Part shown: positions 1-5,607 of the stretch, piece by piece
Layout: every line of letters starts with the position of its first letter
How positions within the stretch are numbered: position 1 is the first letter of the stretch
Source of the DNA: Clostridiales bacterium
GTDB taxonomy: Bacteria; Bacillota; Clostridia; Lachnospirales; Lachnospiraceae
Direction of reading: 5' to 3'
DNA length: 5,607 nt
NCBI GenBank assembly: GCA_019416265.1
Contig: DXXQ01000028.1
Location: 1-5,607 of the forward strand
Translations under genes and position numbers: made by a program
The notes under the pieces: generated by a model
The model's input: the letters and a program-made list of their open reading frames with translations, nothing else
Database searches by the model: none
What the model was told of the DNA's origin: nothing

Positions 1-36
1 GTTCTTTATGGTTTTGACCCCAACATCATTATATAG
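1..36 (+). CDS. possible C-terminal tail of an upstream gene (partial)
   Basis: Reading frame 1 is open from the window edge to a TAG at 34-36 and would encode VLYGFDPNIII. Eleven residues are too few to assign a family, and an open run of this length is expected by chance in AT-rich DNA. The only argument for it is position: a gene must end somewhere upstream of the regulator, and the sequence after 36 changes to an AT-rich non-coding texture. I do not recognise the protein. Confidence 0.2.
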   Translation, partial: VLYGFDPNIII

Positions 37-200
37 AGAATGACAGATTTTCGCGAGTGGGAAACAATGCTTTGAATTGTAAAAAATGAAGAAGACAATC
101 TTGATAAGATTTTGGCAGGAGCAAAATATGTATTTATTTCAAAACAATTTTATGAATGTAAAATCTTTATAATAATATGCAGGCGGTTATTGATTAACAT
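37..200. other. AT-rich intergenic leader upstream of the regulator
   Basis: No convincing gene is present. The only + strand ORF starting with ATG (86-172, 28 codons) has no ribosome binding site at its first ATG. An internal ATG at 128 does have AGGAG six bases upstream, but it would give only a 14-residue peptide that shows no attenuator-like codon run. The stretch contains the putative -10 box of the regulator gene and otherwise no repeat, tRNA or recognisable riboswitch. Confidence 0.5.
159..173 (+). promoter_or_regulatory. putative promoter -10 region for the rpiR-family gene
   Basis: A perfect TATAAT lies at 168-173, about 64 bases before the regulator start codon and about 27 bases before the inverted repeat at 201-219. 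No good -35 box sits 16-18 bases upstream of it (145-150 reads CAATTT). A second candidate, TAAAAT at 159-164, has a weak -35-like ATTTCA at 136-141 with 17-base spacing. If either is used, the palindrome would fall downstream of the start of transcription. This is inferred from motif matching in AT-rich DNA, so a chance match is possible. Confidence 0.35.
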
Positions 201-219
201 TATGTAGAAATGCTACATA
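201..219. promoter_or_regulatory. putative RpiR operator 1 (perfect 7-bp inverted repeat)
   Basis: TATGTAG (201-207) and CTACATA (213-219) are exact reverse complements separated by AAATG. The right arm runs straight into the Shine-Dalgarno sequence of the regulator gene. A near-identical element with the same 5-base spacer occurs at 1116-1134, before the transporter operon. Two copies of one palindrome at the two leaders of a regulator-plus-target locus is the usual layout for an autoregulated local transcription factor, so binding by the adjacent RpiR protein is inferred. As RNA it could also form a 7-bp hairpin just before the ribosome binding site. Confidence 0.65.
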
Positions 220-227
220 GGAAGGAG
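219..227 (+). promoter_or_regulatory. ribosome binding site fixing the regulator start at 237
   Basis: AGGAAGGAG ends nine bases before ATG 237. The longer reading frame from ATG 210 has its start codon inside the spacer of the inverted repeat and would translate through this Shine-Dalgarno sequence. ATG 237 is therefore the likely start. Confidence 0.8.
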
Positions 228-236
228 CGCCACAGT

Positions 237-1088
237 ATGATTACAGATCAGATACGGGAAGCAATTCCCAAGATGAGAAAATCTGAACGGCAGGTTGCAA
301 AGTATATGCTGCTCCATGCGGATCAGATAGAACAAATTTCATTGGAACAGCTTGCAAAGAATACAAATGTCAGCCAACCCACAGTTTTGCGTATGATTAA
401 GACAGTTGGGTATAAGGGACTTAAAGAGGCAAAAATAGCCTTTATCGAGGAACGATTGAGGAGTCGGGAACGAGAATCTCATGATATTCTTGGAATGCAG
501 GTTCAGAAAGATGACCAGATAGCGGATGTGCCGGGAAAAATTATAGGAAATACAATTCAATTATTGCAGGATTCTTTACAGGCAATATCTGCAAAAGCAT
601 TGGAAAAAGCAGTGAAAACAATAGAAAAAGCAGAGAAAATCATTATTTACTCGGTGGAAAATTCTAACACGGTATCGTACGATTTGATGACAAAATTGTT
701 GTATCTGGGAATTGACTGCGAGTTTACTGAGGATTATTATCTGCAAAGCATCCGGGCAGGACACATGAAGGAGGGAGAGGTGGCGATCGGTATTTCTTAT
801 ACCGGAACTTCTACAAATACAGTAGATGTATTAAAACAAGCCAAGAAGAGTGGCGCTACTACAATTGCCATTACCAATTTTACGGATACACCGTTAGTAA
901 AGTACGCAGATATTGTTATTTTAACGTCAAATGAACAGCTGCTTTATGGCGATGACATTTTCTCCAGAACGATTCATTTAGCTGTGGTGGATATGATTTA
1001 CACGGGATTGATCATAAATCAATATGACAAATATAAAAAACGTATGAAAGAAAGCGGGAAGCTGATTCAGTCCCGTAGATATGAATAG
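237..1088 (+). CDS. RpiR/MurR-family transcriptional regulator (HTH + SIS domain)
   Basis: This DNA-binding regulator of 283 residues is the usual length for the family. Residues 1-77 form the N-terminal RpiR-type helix-turn-helix: a K-SERQVAKYML helix, then ISLEQLAKNTNVS and a recognition helix around 45-59 (VSQPTVLRMIKTVGYKG). Residues 120-250 form the SIS (sugar isomerase) ligand domain, with KIIIYSVENSNTVSYD at 134-149, the SIS signature-like GISYTGTSTNT at 185-195, and TNFTDTPLVKYADIVI at 213-228. The first SIS loop normally reads G-x-G-x-S; here it reads S139-V-E141-N-S143, so both glycines are replaced while the serine is kept. Start 237 is chosen for its strong AGGAAGGAG. It lies upstream of and co-directional with a phosphonate importer and phnW, and both leaders carry the same palindrome, so it probably controls itself and that operon. 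The ligand is unknown; a phosphonate or AEP breakdown intermediate is an inference. Whether it acts as a repressor or activator cannot be told. Confidence 0.9.
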   Translation: MITDQIREAIPKMRKSERQVAKYMLLHADQIEQISLEQLAKNTNVSQPTVLRMIKTVGYKGLKEAKIAFIEERLRSRERESHDILGMQVQKDDQIADVPGKIIGNTIQLLQDSLQAISAKALEKAVKTIEKAEKIIIYSVENSNTVSYDLMTKLLYLGIDCEFTEDYYLQSIRAGHMKEGEVAIGISYTGTSTNTVDVLKQAKKSGATTIAITNFTDTPLVKYADIVILTSNEQLLYGDDIFSRTIHLAVVDMIYTGLIINQYDKYKKRMKESGKLIQSRRYE

Positions 1089-1102
1089 AATATGTAATAT
1101 GT

Positions 1103-1149
1103 AAAAGGTTTTAAATATGTAGAAAAACTACATGTTTAAAACCTTTTTT
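1103..1149 (+). terminator. terminator-like hairpin after the regulator, with an operator-like palindrome at its apex
   Basis: Positions 1103-1122 pair with 1128-1147 in a 20-bp stem with a single G-U wobble (1116/1134), closed by an AAAAA loop at 1123-1127. A T-run occupies 1144-1149. The hairpin begins 14 bases after the regulator stop codon, which fits an intrinsic terminator of that transcript. The stem is AT-rich (GG/CC at 1107-1108 and 1142-1143, G-C at 1119/1131 and 1122/1128), so its strength comes from length. The four A at 1103-1106 would give only a weak T-run on the opposite strand. Confidence 0.7.
1116..1134. promoter_or_regulatory. putative RpiR operator 2 before the transporter operon
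   Basis: TATGTAG-AAAAA-CTACATG matches operator 1 at 201-219 in both arms except the last base (G for A), with the same 5-base spacer. It lies at the tip of the terminator-like hairpin. It is 145 bases upstream of the ATPase start codon and just upstream of a TAAAAT -10-like box at 1151-1156, so a bound protein would cover the -35 zone of such a promoter. Binding by the RpiR protein is inferred from the repeat, not shown. Confidence 0.6.
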
Positions 1150-1156
1150 GTAAAAT
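1127..1156 (+). promoter_or_regulatory. candidate promoter of the ABC-phnW operon
   Basis: TAAAAT at 1151-1156 matches five of six -10 positions. The best -35 candidate is ACTACA at 1127-1132 (three of six) with an 18-base spacer, overlapping operator 2. An alternative is TTGATT at 1182-1187 with GATGAT at 1204-1209, 16 bases apart, each four of six. The first option is preferred only because it would place the operator over the promoter. The sequence does not settle which is used. Confidence 0.25.
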
Positions 1157-1265
1157 ACAGGGAAAAAAGTTTAACATGGATTTGATTGAAAAAAAGCTGT
1201 TTAGATGATAGGTTTGAAAATGTAATCCGAAATTGCGGATCATATGAATGCGTTTATTTTGGAAG
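1157..1265 (+). other. untranslated leader of the transporter operon
   Basis: About 110 bases lie between the candidate -10 box and the ribosome binding site of the ATPase gene. The frame is open from a TTG at 1186 but has no ribosome binding site there, and the residues it would add do not resemble an ABC ATPase N-terminus. A small hairpin can form from ATCCG (1225-1229) and CGGAT (1236-1240) with a six-base loop. I see no match to a known riboswitch. Confidence 0.4.
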
Positions 1266-1272
1266 AAAGGAG
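1266..1272 (+). promoter_or_regulatory. ribosome binding site fixing the ATPase start at 1279
   Basis: AAAGGAG ends six bases before ATG 1279. The protein then begins MLELKNVVKKYDG, a normal ABC ATPase start with the aromatic A-loop residue Y11. This rules out the longer reading from TTG 1186. Confidence 0.85.
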
Positions 1273-1278
1273 TCAGTT

Positions 1279-2037
1279 ATGTTAGAGCTGAAAAATGTTG
1301 TAAAAAAATATGATGGCATCACAATTTTAAATGATGTATCGTTGGATATTAAAACAGGAGAAATCGTATCAATTCTGGGACCTTCGGGAAGCGGAAAGAC
1401 TACATTATTAAATTTGATTTTAGGTATTACCGGCGTTAACAGCGGAAAAATTTATTATGATGGTCATGATATTACAAATGTTCCAATGGAAAAAAGAGGA
1501 TTTAATATAGTATTTCAGGATTATGCATTATTCCCAAATTTAAATGCCTACGAAAATATTGTTTATGGTCTTAGAAATAAACCTGATATTTCAAGTAAAG
1601 AGGAAGTAGAAGAATTTATTCGTCTGTTAGGTTTGGAGGAGCATTTAGATAAAAAAATCGATCAGTTGTCCGGTGGACAGAAACAGCGTGTGGCTCTTGC
1701 AAGAACTATGGTAATGAAACCAAAGATTCTTTTGCTGGATGAGCCGCTCAGTGCATTGGATGGGGTGATTAAGGAATCTATTAAAAGTAAAATAAAGGAG
1801 ATTGCAAGAGAATTTGAACTTACTACGATTATTGTAACACATGATCCTGAGGAAGCGCTAACCTTATCGGATCGGGTGTTGATCATCAATGAAGGGAAGA
1901 TATCTCAGTATGGAAAACCGAATGAAATTATACACAAACCGCAGAATTCCTTTGTACAGAATTTCATCCTAAATCAGTTGGAGATTAAGAGAAAGAATAT
2001 TTATCATTTATTTGATATATGTGCAGTAACTGCTTGA
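1279..2037 (+). CDS. ABC transporter ATP-binding protein, putative 2-aminoethylphosphonate importer (PhnT-like)
   Basis: This cytoplasmic ATPase of 252 residues powers the importer. All nucleotide-binding motifs are intact: A-loop Y11, Walker A GPSGSGKT (34-41), Q-loop Q80 in VFQDYALFP, signature LSGGQ (130-134), Walker B ILLLDE (150-155), D-loop SALD (158-161) and H-loop H188 in VTHDPEEA. The VFQDYALFP and THDPEEALTLSDR wording is typical of the PotA/FbpC/CysA group, which also contains the AEP ATPases. Most members of that group run to about 350 residues with a C-terminal TOBE domain. This one stops after the NSFVQNFIL segment and ends in a short unfamiliar tail (LEIKRKNIYHLFDICAVTA, 234-252), so it has no TOBE domain. 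The permease gene starts 22 bases downstream. Substrate assignment rests on phnW in the same operon; iron, thiamine or polyamine importers have similar ATPases. Confidence 0.9.
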   Translation: MLELKNVVKKYDGITILNDVSLDIKTGEIVSILGPSGSGKTTLLNLILGITGVNSGKIYYDGHDITNVPMEKRGFNIVFQDYALFPNLNAYENIVYGLRNKPDISSKEEVEEFIRLLGLEEHLDKKIDQLSGGQKQRVALARTMVMKPKILLLDEPLSALDGVIKESIKSKIKEIAREFELTTIIVTHDPEEALTLSDRVLIINEGKISQYGKPNEIIHKPQNSFVQNFILNQLEIKRKNIYHLFDICAVTA

Positions 2038-2059
2038 AGAAAATATTTGGAGTAGAACA

Positions 2060-3706
2060 ATGGTAAAACAAAAAAATATTGAAATCAAAGTAATCTTTGC
2101 TGCTGTATGTCTGTTGTTTGGGATTTTTCTGATAGTACCCATATCTATGATTCTGGGGAAATCTTTTATTGGTGAATCCGGTTTTACTTTGGAATTTTAC
2201 AGAAATGTGTTTCAGGGAAGAGATTTTGGGAAGATTTTTGCGACAAGTGTAGGGATTGCAATGCTCAGTGCGGTAATTACAACAATCCTGGCATTTATAC
2301 TTGCTTACAGTATTCATTTTACCAATATCCATAAGGCGTTGAAAAAAATCATCAAAGCACTGGCAGTTATGCCAATGCTGTTGCCGACTATTACATATGG
2401 TTTTGCAATTATTTATACTTTTGGAAAACAGGGACTTTTGACAAAGGTACTTGGAAGACAACTGTTTGATGTATATGGATTAAGTGGTCTGCTAATTGGT
2501 TATGTAATTTATACACTTCCTGTGTCTTTTATGCTCATCAACAATACAATGGGATACATAGATAAAAAGTATCTGGTTGTGTCAAGAGTAATGTGCGATC
2601 GTGTAAGCCAGACATTTTATCAGACTATTCTGCGTCCGTTATATGGGACGTTAGCCGCTTCTGTAATTCAATGTTTTTTCTTGAGCTTTACGGATTTTGG
2701 TATTCCTGCTTCAGTAGGCGGCAGAATTGATGTGGTAGCCGGAGTTTTGTACAACGAAATGCTGGGAAGTGTTCCTAATTTCAATAATGGCGCCGTGGTT
2801 GCAATCATGATGTTGCTGCCATCTGTAATCAGCATTGCAGTGTTAAGCTATCTGGAACGCTACAATATCCGCTATAACAAAGTTTCTGAAATTGAGATTA
2901 AGAAATCTGCGGCAAGAGATGTGATATTTATAGTAATTTCAGGTTTTATTTTGCTATGTGTACTGAATGTTTTTGCAGTAATCGCTATTGTGCCATTTGT
3001 CAGGGAATGGCCCTATAGAATGACATTTACAATAGAACATTTTGCTGCTGTATTTTCAGATCAGGCATTGGTAAAAGTTGTAAAAAATTCAATCCTGACG
3101 GCAGTTTTAACAGCAGTAACAGGTTCTCTGGTGGCATATGGAGCAGCATTAATTACAGCTAGAAGTGCAATTTCCCATAAGTGCAAAAAAATCATAGAAA
3201 GTATTTCATTAGTGACAAATACTGTTCCGGGTATGGTACTGGGTATTGCTTATCTGCTTACATTCACCGGAACCGGTTTGCAGAATACGATTGCGATTAT
3301 TATTTTTTGCAACATCATTCATTTCTTTTCGACACCATATTTGATGATGAAAAGTTCACTGGAAAAAATGAACGCATCGTGGGAAACAACAGCAAGATTG
3401 ATGGGAGATAACTGGTTAAAGACGGTACTTCGCGTCGTAACGCCTAATGCAATAGCTACGATACTGGAAGTATTCAGTTACTATTTTGTAAATGCAATGG
3501 TAACGGTCAGCGCCATCATATTTATTACCGGCGCGAGAACAATGGTGATTACTGCAAAGATTAAGGAATTGCAGCACTATGCAAAGTTTAATGAAATATT
3601 TGTATTGTCGTTGCTGATTCTGATATTGAATATTGCAGCGAAGGCGTTATTTGGAAAAATGGCAAATTATAGAAAAAAAGAAGAGAACAAAAGGAGCCTG
3701 TTATGA
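2060..3706 (+). CDS. ABC transporter permease, fused two-domain type, putative 2-aminoethylphosphonate importer (PhnU/FbpB-like)
   Basis: This inner-membrane permease of 548 residues contains two binding-protein-dependent transport domains in one chain, so it can form the whole channel alone. About twelve hydrophobic segments are visible, near residues 11-32, 60-85, 96-120, 142-162, 192-215, 243-264, 286-312, 340-368, 380-403, 408-430, 466-490 and 513-533. The ATPase-contacting EAA loops lie around 171-194 (SRVMCDRVSQTFYQTILRP) and 441-462 (ETTARLMGDNWLKTVLRVVTP). The second is close to the family pattern; the first is degenerate, lacking the E-A-A start. The start at 2060 has GGAG seven bases upstream. 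Its stop overlaps the next start codon as ATGA, implying translational coupling to the binding protein. This fused architecture is shared by Fe(III) permeases such as FbpB and by the AEP permease family. The neighbouring phnW favours AEP. Confidence 0.9.
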   Translation: MVKQKNIEIKVIFAAVCLLFGIFLIVPISMILGKSFIGESGFTLEFYRNVFQGRDFGKIFATSVGIAMLSAVITTILAFILAYSIHFTNIHKALKKIIKALAVMPMLLPTITYGFAIIYTFGKQGLLTKVLGRQLFDVYGLSGLLIGYVIYTLPVSFMLINNTMGYIDKKYLVVSRVMCDRVSQTFYQTILRPLYGTLAASVIQCFFLSFTDFGIPASVGGRIDVVAGVLYNEMLGSVPNFNNGAVVAIMMLLPSVISIAVLSYLERYNIRYNKVSEIEIKKSAARDVIFIVISGFILLCVLNVFAVIAIVPFVREWPYRMTFTIEHFAAVFSDQALVKVVKNSILTAVLTAVTGSLVAYGAALITARSAISHKCKKIIESISLVTNTVPGMVLGIAYLLTFTGTGLQNTIAIIIFCNIIHFFSTPYLMMKSSLEKMNASWETTARLMGDNWLKTVLRVVTPNAIATILEVFSYYFVNAMVTVSAIIFITGARTMVITAKIKELQHYAKFNEIFVLSLLILILNIAAKALFGKMANYRKKEENKRSLL

Positions 3707-4686
3707 AAAAAAGATTGAAAAAAGCAGTGACATTTTTGGTGTGTGGAACCTTGGCAGTATCAACATTGGCCGGCTGTGGAGCAAAGGCAGAAGAGGTTGT
3801 TATTTACTCTAATGCAGATGATGAGGCCATAGAGGGAATGAAGAAAACTTTGGATGAGAACGGATATGACGGAAGGTATATCATTCAGACTTTCGGAACC
3901 AGCGAGTTGGGAGGAAAGCTTCTTGCAGAAGGGACGAATATAGAGGCTGATATGGTTACAATGAGTTCGTTTTATTTAGAAAGTTCTCAGGAAGAAAACA
4001 ATATGTATGCAGATTTAACCTTTGAAACAGGCGCTTTGGAGAAATATCCTTCCTATTATACACCGATTACTTCGCAGGAGGGAGCAATCATCGTAAACAC
4101 AGAGGAGATGAAGAGCAACAATCTCCCGATGCCAACTTCTTTAAAAGATCTGGCAAACCCTGAATATGAAGGCTTTCTATCCGTGACAGATATTGCCGGT
4201 TCATCTACCGCATGGCTGATGATTCAGGCATTGGTCAGCGAATATGGTGAAGAGGGTGCGAAAGATGTACTGACTGGAATTTACAAAAATGCAGGTGCTC
4301 ATTTAGAGGATTCTGGTTCAGGACCAATCAAGAAAGTGCGCGCAGGAGAGGTGGCAATCGGGTTCGGACTAAGGCATCAGGCAGTAGCTGATAAAGAAGA
4401 TGGACTTCCGATTGACTTTGTAGACCCGATAGAAGGCAATTTCTCATTGACAGAATCTGTGGCAGTCATTGACAAGGGAGAGAATACCAATCCATTGGCG
4501 ATGGAAATGGCAGAATGTATTATAAAAAAAGGCAGAAGTGAGATTATCAAATATTATCCAAACCCGATTTATGAGGGGGAGACTGCCAATGCAGAAAATC
4601 AGTCGGCATATCCCAAAAAGTTCAATCAGCCACTGACTGTAGAATTGCTGGAACAACATAAAAATTTATCAGAGGAATGCAAGTAA
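3703..4686 (+). CDS. ABC transporter substrate-binding lipoprotein, putative 2-aminoethylphosphonate-binding (PhnS/AepX-like)
   Basis: This extracellular, membrane-anchored binding protein has 327 residues. A basic start (MKKRLKKA) and hydrophobic stretch lead to the lipobox L22-A23-G24-C25, so Cys25 should be the lipidated N-terminus. The mature part resembles the Fe(III)/AEP class of solute-binding proteins: an EVVIYSNADDE first strand (31-41), FGTSELGGKLLAEG (64-77), a hinge-region strand EGAIIVNTEEM (126-136), TDIAGSSTAW (162-171), and DSGSGPIKKVRAGEVAIGFG (203-222). The DSGSGP loop and the serine/threonine-rich pocket suit an anion such as a phosphonate. The classical tyrosine pair of Fe(III)-binding relatives is not obvious, although Y284/Y285 (KYYPNP) lie near that region. 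AAAGGAG at 3690-3696 lies inside the end of the permease gene, six bases before ATG 3703, and the genes overlap by four bases. Ligand identity is inferred from phnW downstream. Confidence 0.88.
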   Translation: MKKRLKKAVTFLVCGTLAVSTLAGCGAKAEEVVIYSNADDEAIEGMKKTLDENGYDGRYIIQTFGTSELGGKLLAEGTNIEADMVTMSSFYLESSQEENNMYADLTFETGALEKYPSYYTPITSQEGAIIVNTEEMKSNNLPMPTSLKDLANPEYEGFLSVTDIAGSSTAWLMIQALVSEYGEEGAKDVLTGIYKNAGAHLEDSGSGPIKKVRAGEVAIGFGLRHQAVADKEDGLPIDFVDPIEGNFSLTESVAVIDKGENTNPLAMEMAECIIKKGRSEIIKYYPNPIYEGETANAENQSAYPKKFNQPLTVELLEQHKNLSEECK

Positions 4687-4711
4687 AAAATAGATTAGGA
4701 GATATTGAGAG

Positions 4712-5607
4712 ATGAAGAAATATAAGTTATTAACACCGGGACCACTTACAACAACAGAGACAGTAAAGAAAGAAATGTTATTTGATCATTGCACATGGGA
4801 TGATGATTATAAGGCAATCACACAGATTATCCGCAAAGAGCTGCTGGAACTTGCACATGTAAGTGAGGAGGAATACACTGTTGTGTTGATGCAGGGAAGC
4901 GGAACCTTTGGAGTGGAATCGGTTATTACCAGTTCTGTGGGGCCGGAGGAAAAAATATTAGTATGTGCAAATGGTGCTTACGGCGAACGTATGGCGCAGA
5001 TTGCAAAGCAGGCAGGCAAAAATCTGGTTGTTTACCGTGAGGATTATGATAAAGTACCGGATGCCGAAAAAGTGAAAGCAATGTTAATGGAAGACCCGGC
5101 AATTACCCATGTAGGAATGATTCACAGTGAAACAACATCCGGTATTCTGAATGATATTGAATCCGTTGGAAAGGTAGTAAAGGAGGCGGAGAGAACCTTT
5201 ATTGTAGATGGTATGTCTTCTTTTGGCGGAGTAGATATTGATGTTAAGGAGATTGGTATTGATTTTATTATCAGCAGTGCAAACAAATGTGTACAGGGAG
5301 TCCCGGGATTTTCCTATATCATTTGCAGAAAAGATAAATTGATGAAATGTCAGGGGAAATCCAGCAGTCTTTCATTGGATTTGTACGACCAGTGGGTAAC
5401 GATGAATAAGGATGGAAAGTGGCGTTTTACATCTCCGACCCATGTGGTGCTGGCATTTGCTAAAGCGCTGGAAGAACTGAAGGCGGAAGGTGGGATTCCG
5501 GCAAGAGCGAAAAGATATCGTGAGAATAATGAATACCTGATAGAAAGAATGGCAAAAATGGGAATTCGTCCTTATATTGATTCCACATATCAGGGACCGA
5601 TTATTAC
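4712..5607 (+). CDS. phnW: 2-aminoethylphosphonate--pyruvate aminotransferase (3'-truncated by window edge)
   Basis: This cytoplasmic PLP-dependent class V aminotransferase converts 2-aminoethylphosphonate plus pyruvate to phosphonoacetaldehyde plus L-alanine, the first step of AEP breakdown. The frame stays open to the edge: 298 codons are present and the family is about 365 residues, so roughly 70 residues are missing. Diagnostic segments are LLTPGPLTTT (6-15), MLFDHCTWDDDY (22-33), QGSGTFGVES (61-70), IHSETTSGILN (137-147), FIVDGMSSFGG (163-173), SSANKCVQGVPGF (188-200), SLSLDLYDQW (219-228) and GKWRFTSPTHVVLAFAKAL (235-253). Lys192 is the expected Schiff-base lysine and Asp166 the residue pairing with the PLP ring nitrogen. 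The carboxylate-binding arginine of the family lies beyond the edge. The start at 4712 has AGGAG at 4697-4701, ten bases upstream, and the gap after the binding-protein gene is 25 bases, so it belongs to the transporter operon. No frameshift or missing key residue is seen. Confidence 0.96.
   Translation, partial: MKKYKLLTPGPLTTTETVKKEMLFDHCTWDDDYKAITQIIRKELLELAHVSEEEYTVVLMQGSGTFGVESVITSSVGPEEKILVCANGAYGERMAQIAKQAGKNLVVYREDYDKVPDAEKVKAMLMEDPAITHVGMIHSETTSGILNDIESVGKVVKEAERTFIVDGMSSFGGVDIDVKEIGIDFIISSANKCVQGVPGFSYIICRKDKLMKCQGKSSSLSLDLYDQWVTMNKDGKWRFTSPTHVVLAFAKALEELKAEGGIPARAKRYRENNEYLIERMAKMGIRPYIDSTYQGPII

Noticed and set aside
86..172. 28-codon ORF (with an internal ATG at 128 preceded by AGGAG) in the leader
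   Set aside because: Too short to judge, no ribosome binding site at the first ATG, it ends inside the candidate -10 box, and it lacks features of a leader peptide.
210..236. N-terminal extension of the regulator from ATG 210
   Set aside because: The codon lies inside the spacer of the inverted repeat, has no ribosome binding site, and would read through the strong AGGAAGGAG that serves ATG 237.
1186..1278. N-terminal extension of the ATPase from TTG 1186
   Set aside because: No ribosome binding site precedes it, the 31 residues do not resemble an ABC ATPase, and AAAGGAG sits six bases before ATG 1279, where homology begins.
1150..1278. Riboswitch or Pho box in the transporter leader
   Set aside because: I found no conserved riboswitch core, and no tandem direct repeats of the PhoP/PhoB type. 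Only a 5-bp hairpin at 1225-1240 stands out, which is not distinctive.
1985..2461. 158-codon open frame on the minus strand across the ATPase/permease junction
   Set aside because: It lies antisense to two well-supported genes, its protein is rich in C, N, K and S with no recognisable domain, and open antisense frames are common opposite AT-rich membrane-protein genes.
1..5607. Mobile element, CRISPR array, tRNA or rRNA
   Set aside because: No transposase or integrase, no spaced direct repeats, no terminal inverted repeats and no tRNA-like fold were recognised; the genes form one continuous metabolic operon.

Overview
The window looks like a low-GC Gram-positive chromosome, most likely a Clostridia/Lachnospiraceae-type gut Firmicute. 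The grounds are AT-rich DNA, strong AGGAG-type ribosome binding sites before almost every gene, a lipoprotein signal on the solute-binding protein instead of a plain periplasmic export signal, and a short leader-to-gene architecture. No genus can be assigned from sequence reading alone.

Layout, all on the + strand. (1) Positions 1-236: a short possible C-terminal tail of an upstream gene, then an AT-rich leader with a TATAAT box and a perfect inverted repeat (TATGTAG-N5-CTACATA) directly before the first gene. (2) 237-1088: an RpiR-family (HTH plus SIS) transcription regulator. (3) 1089-1278: an intergenic control region whose main feature is a 20-bp-stem hairpin with a T-run. The apex of this hairpin is a second copy of the same inverted repeat. 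(4) 1279-4686: a three-gene ABC importer (ATPase, fused 12-TM permease, lipoprotein binding protein) with short gaps or an ATGA overlap between genes. (5) 4712-window end: the first 298 residues of phnW, 2-aminoethylphosphonate:pyruvate aminotransferase. It is open at the right edge and lacks about 70 residues.

Read together, this is an uptake and catabolism cassette for 2-aminoethylphosphonate (AEP, ciliatine). The binding protein captures the phosphonate, the permease and ATPase import it, and PhnW transfers its amino group to pyruvate, giving phosphonoacetaldehyde and L-alanine. The gene for the C-P bond cleavage step (phnX, or phnY/phnA) would be expected just beyond the right edge and is not visible. 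The transporter's substrate is inferred mainly from phnW and from resemblance to the FbpB-like fused-permease class of AEP importers.

The most notable part is the regulation. The local regulator belongs to the RpiR/SIS family, normally linked to phosphosugars. The same 19-bp palindrome occurs once before the regulator and once before the transporter operon, where it is nested inside a terminator-like hairpin. This suggests autoregulation plus control of the phosphonate operon by an RpiR protein that senses a phosphonate or an amino/phospho-compound.
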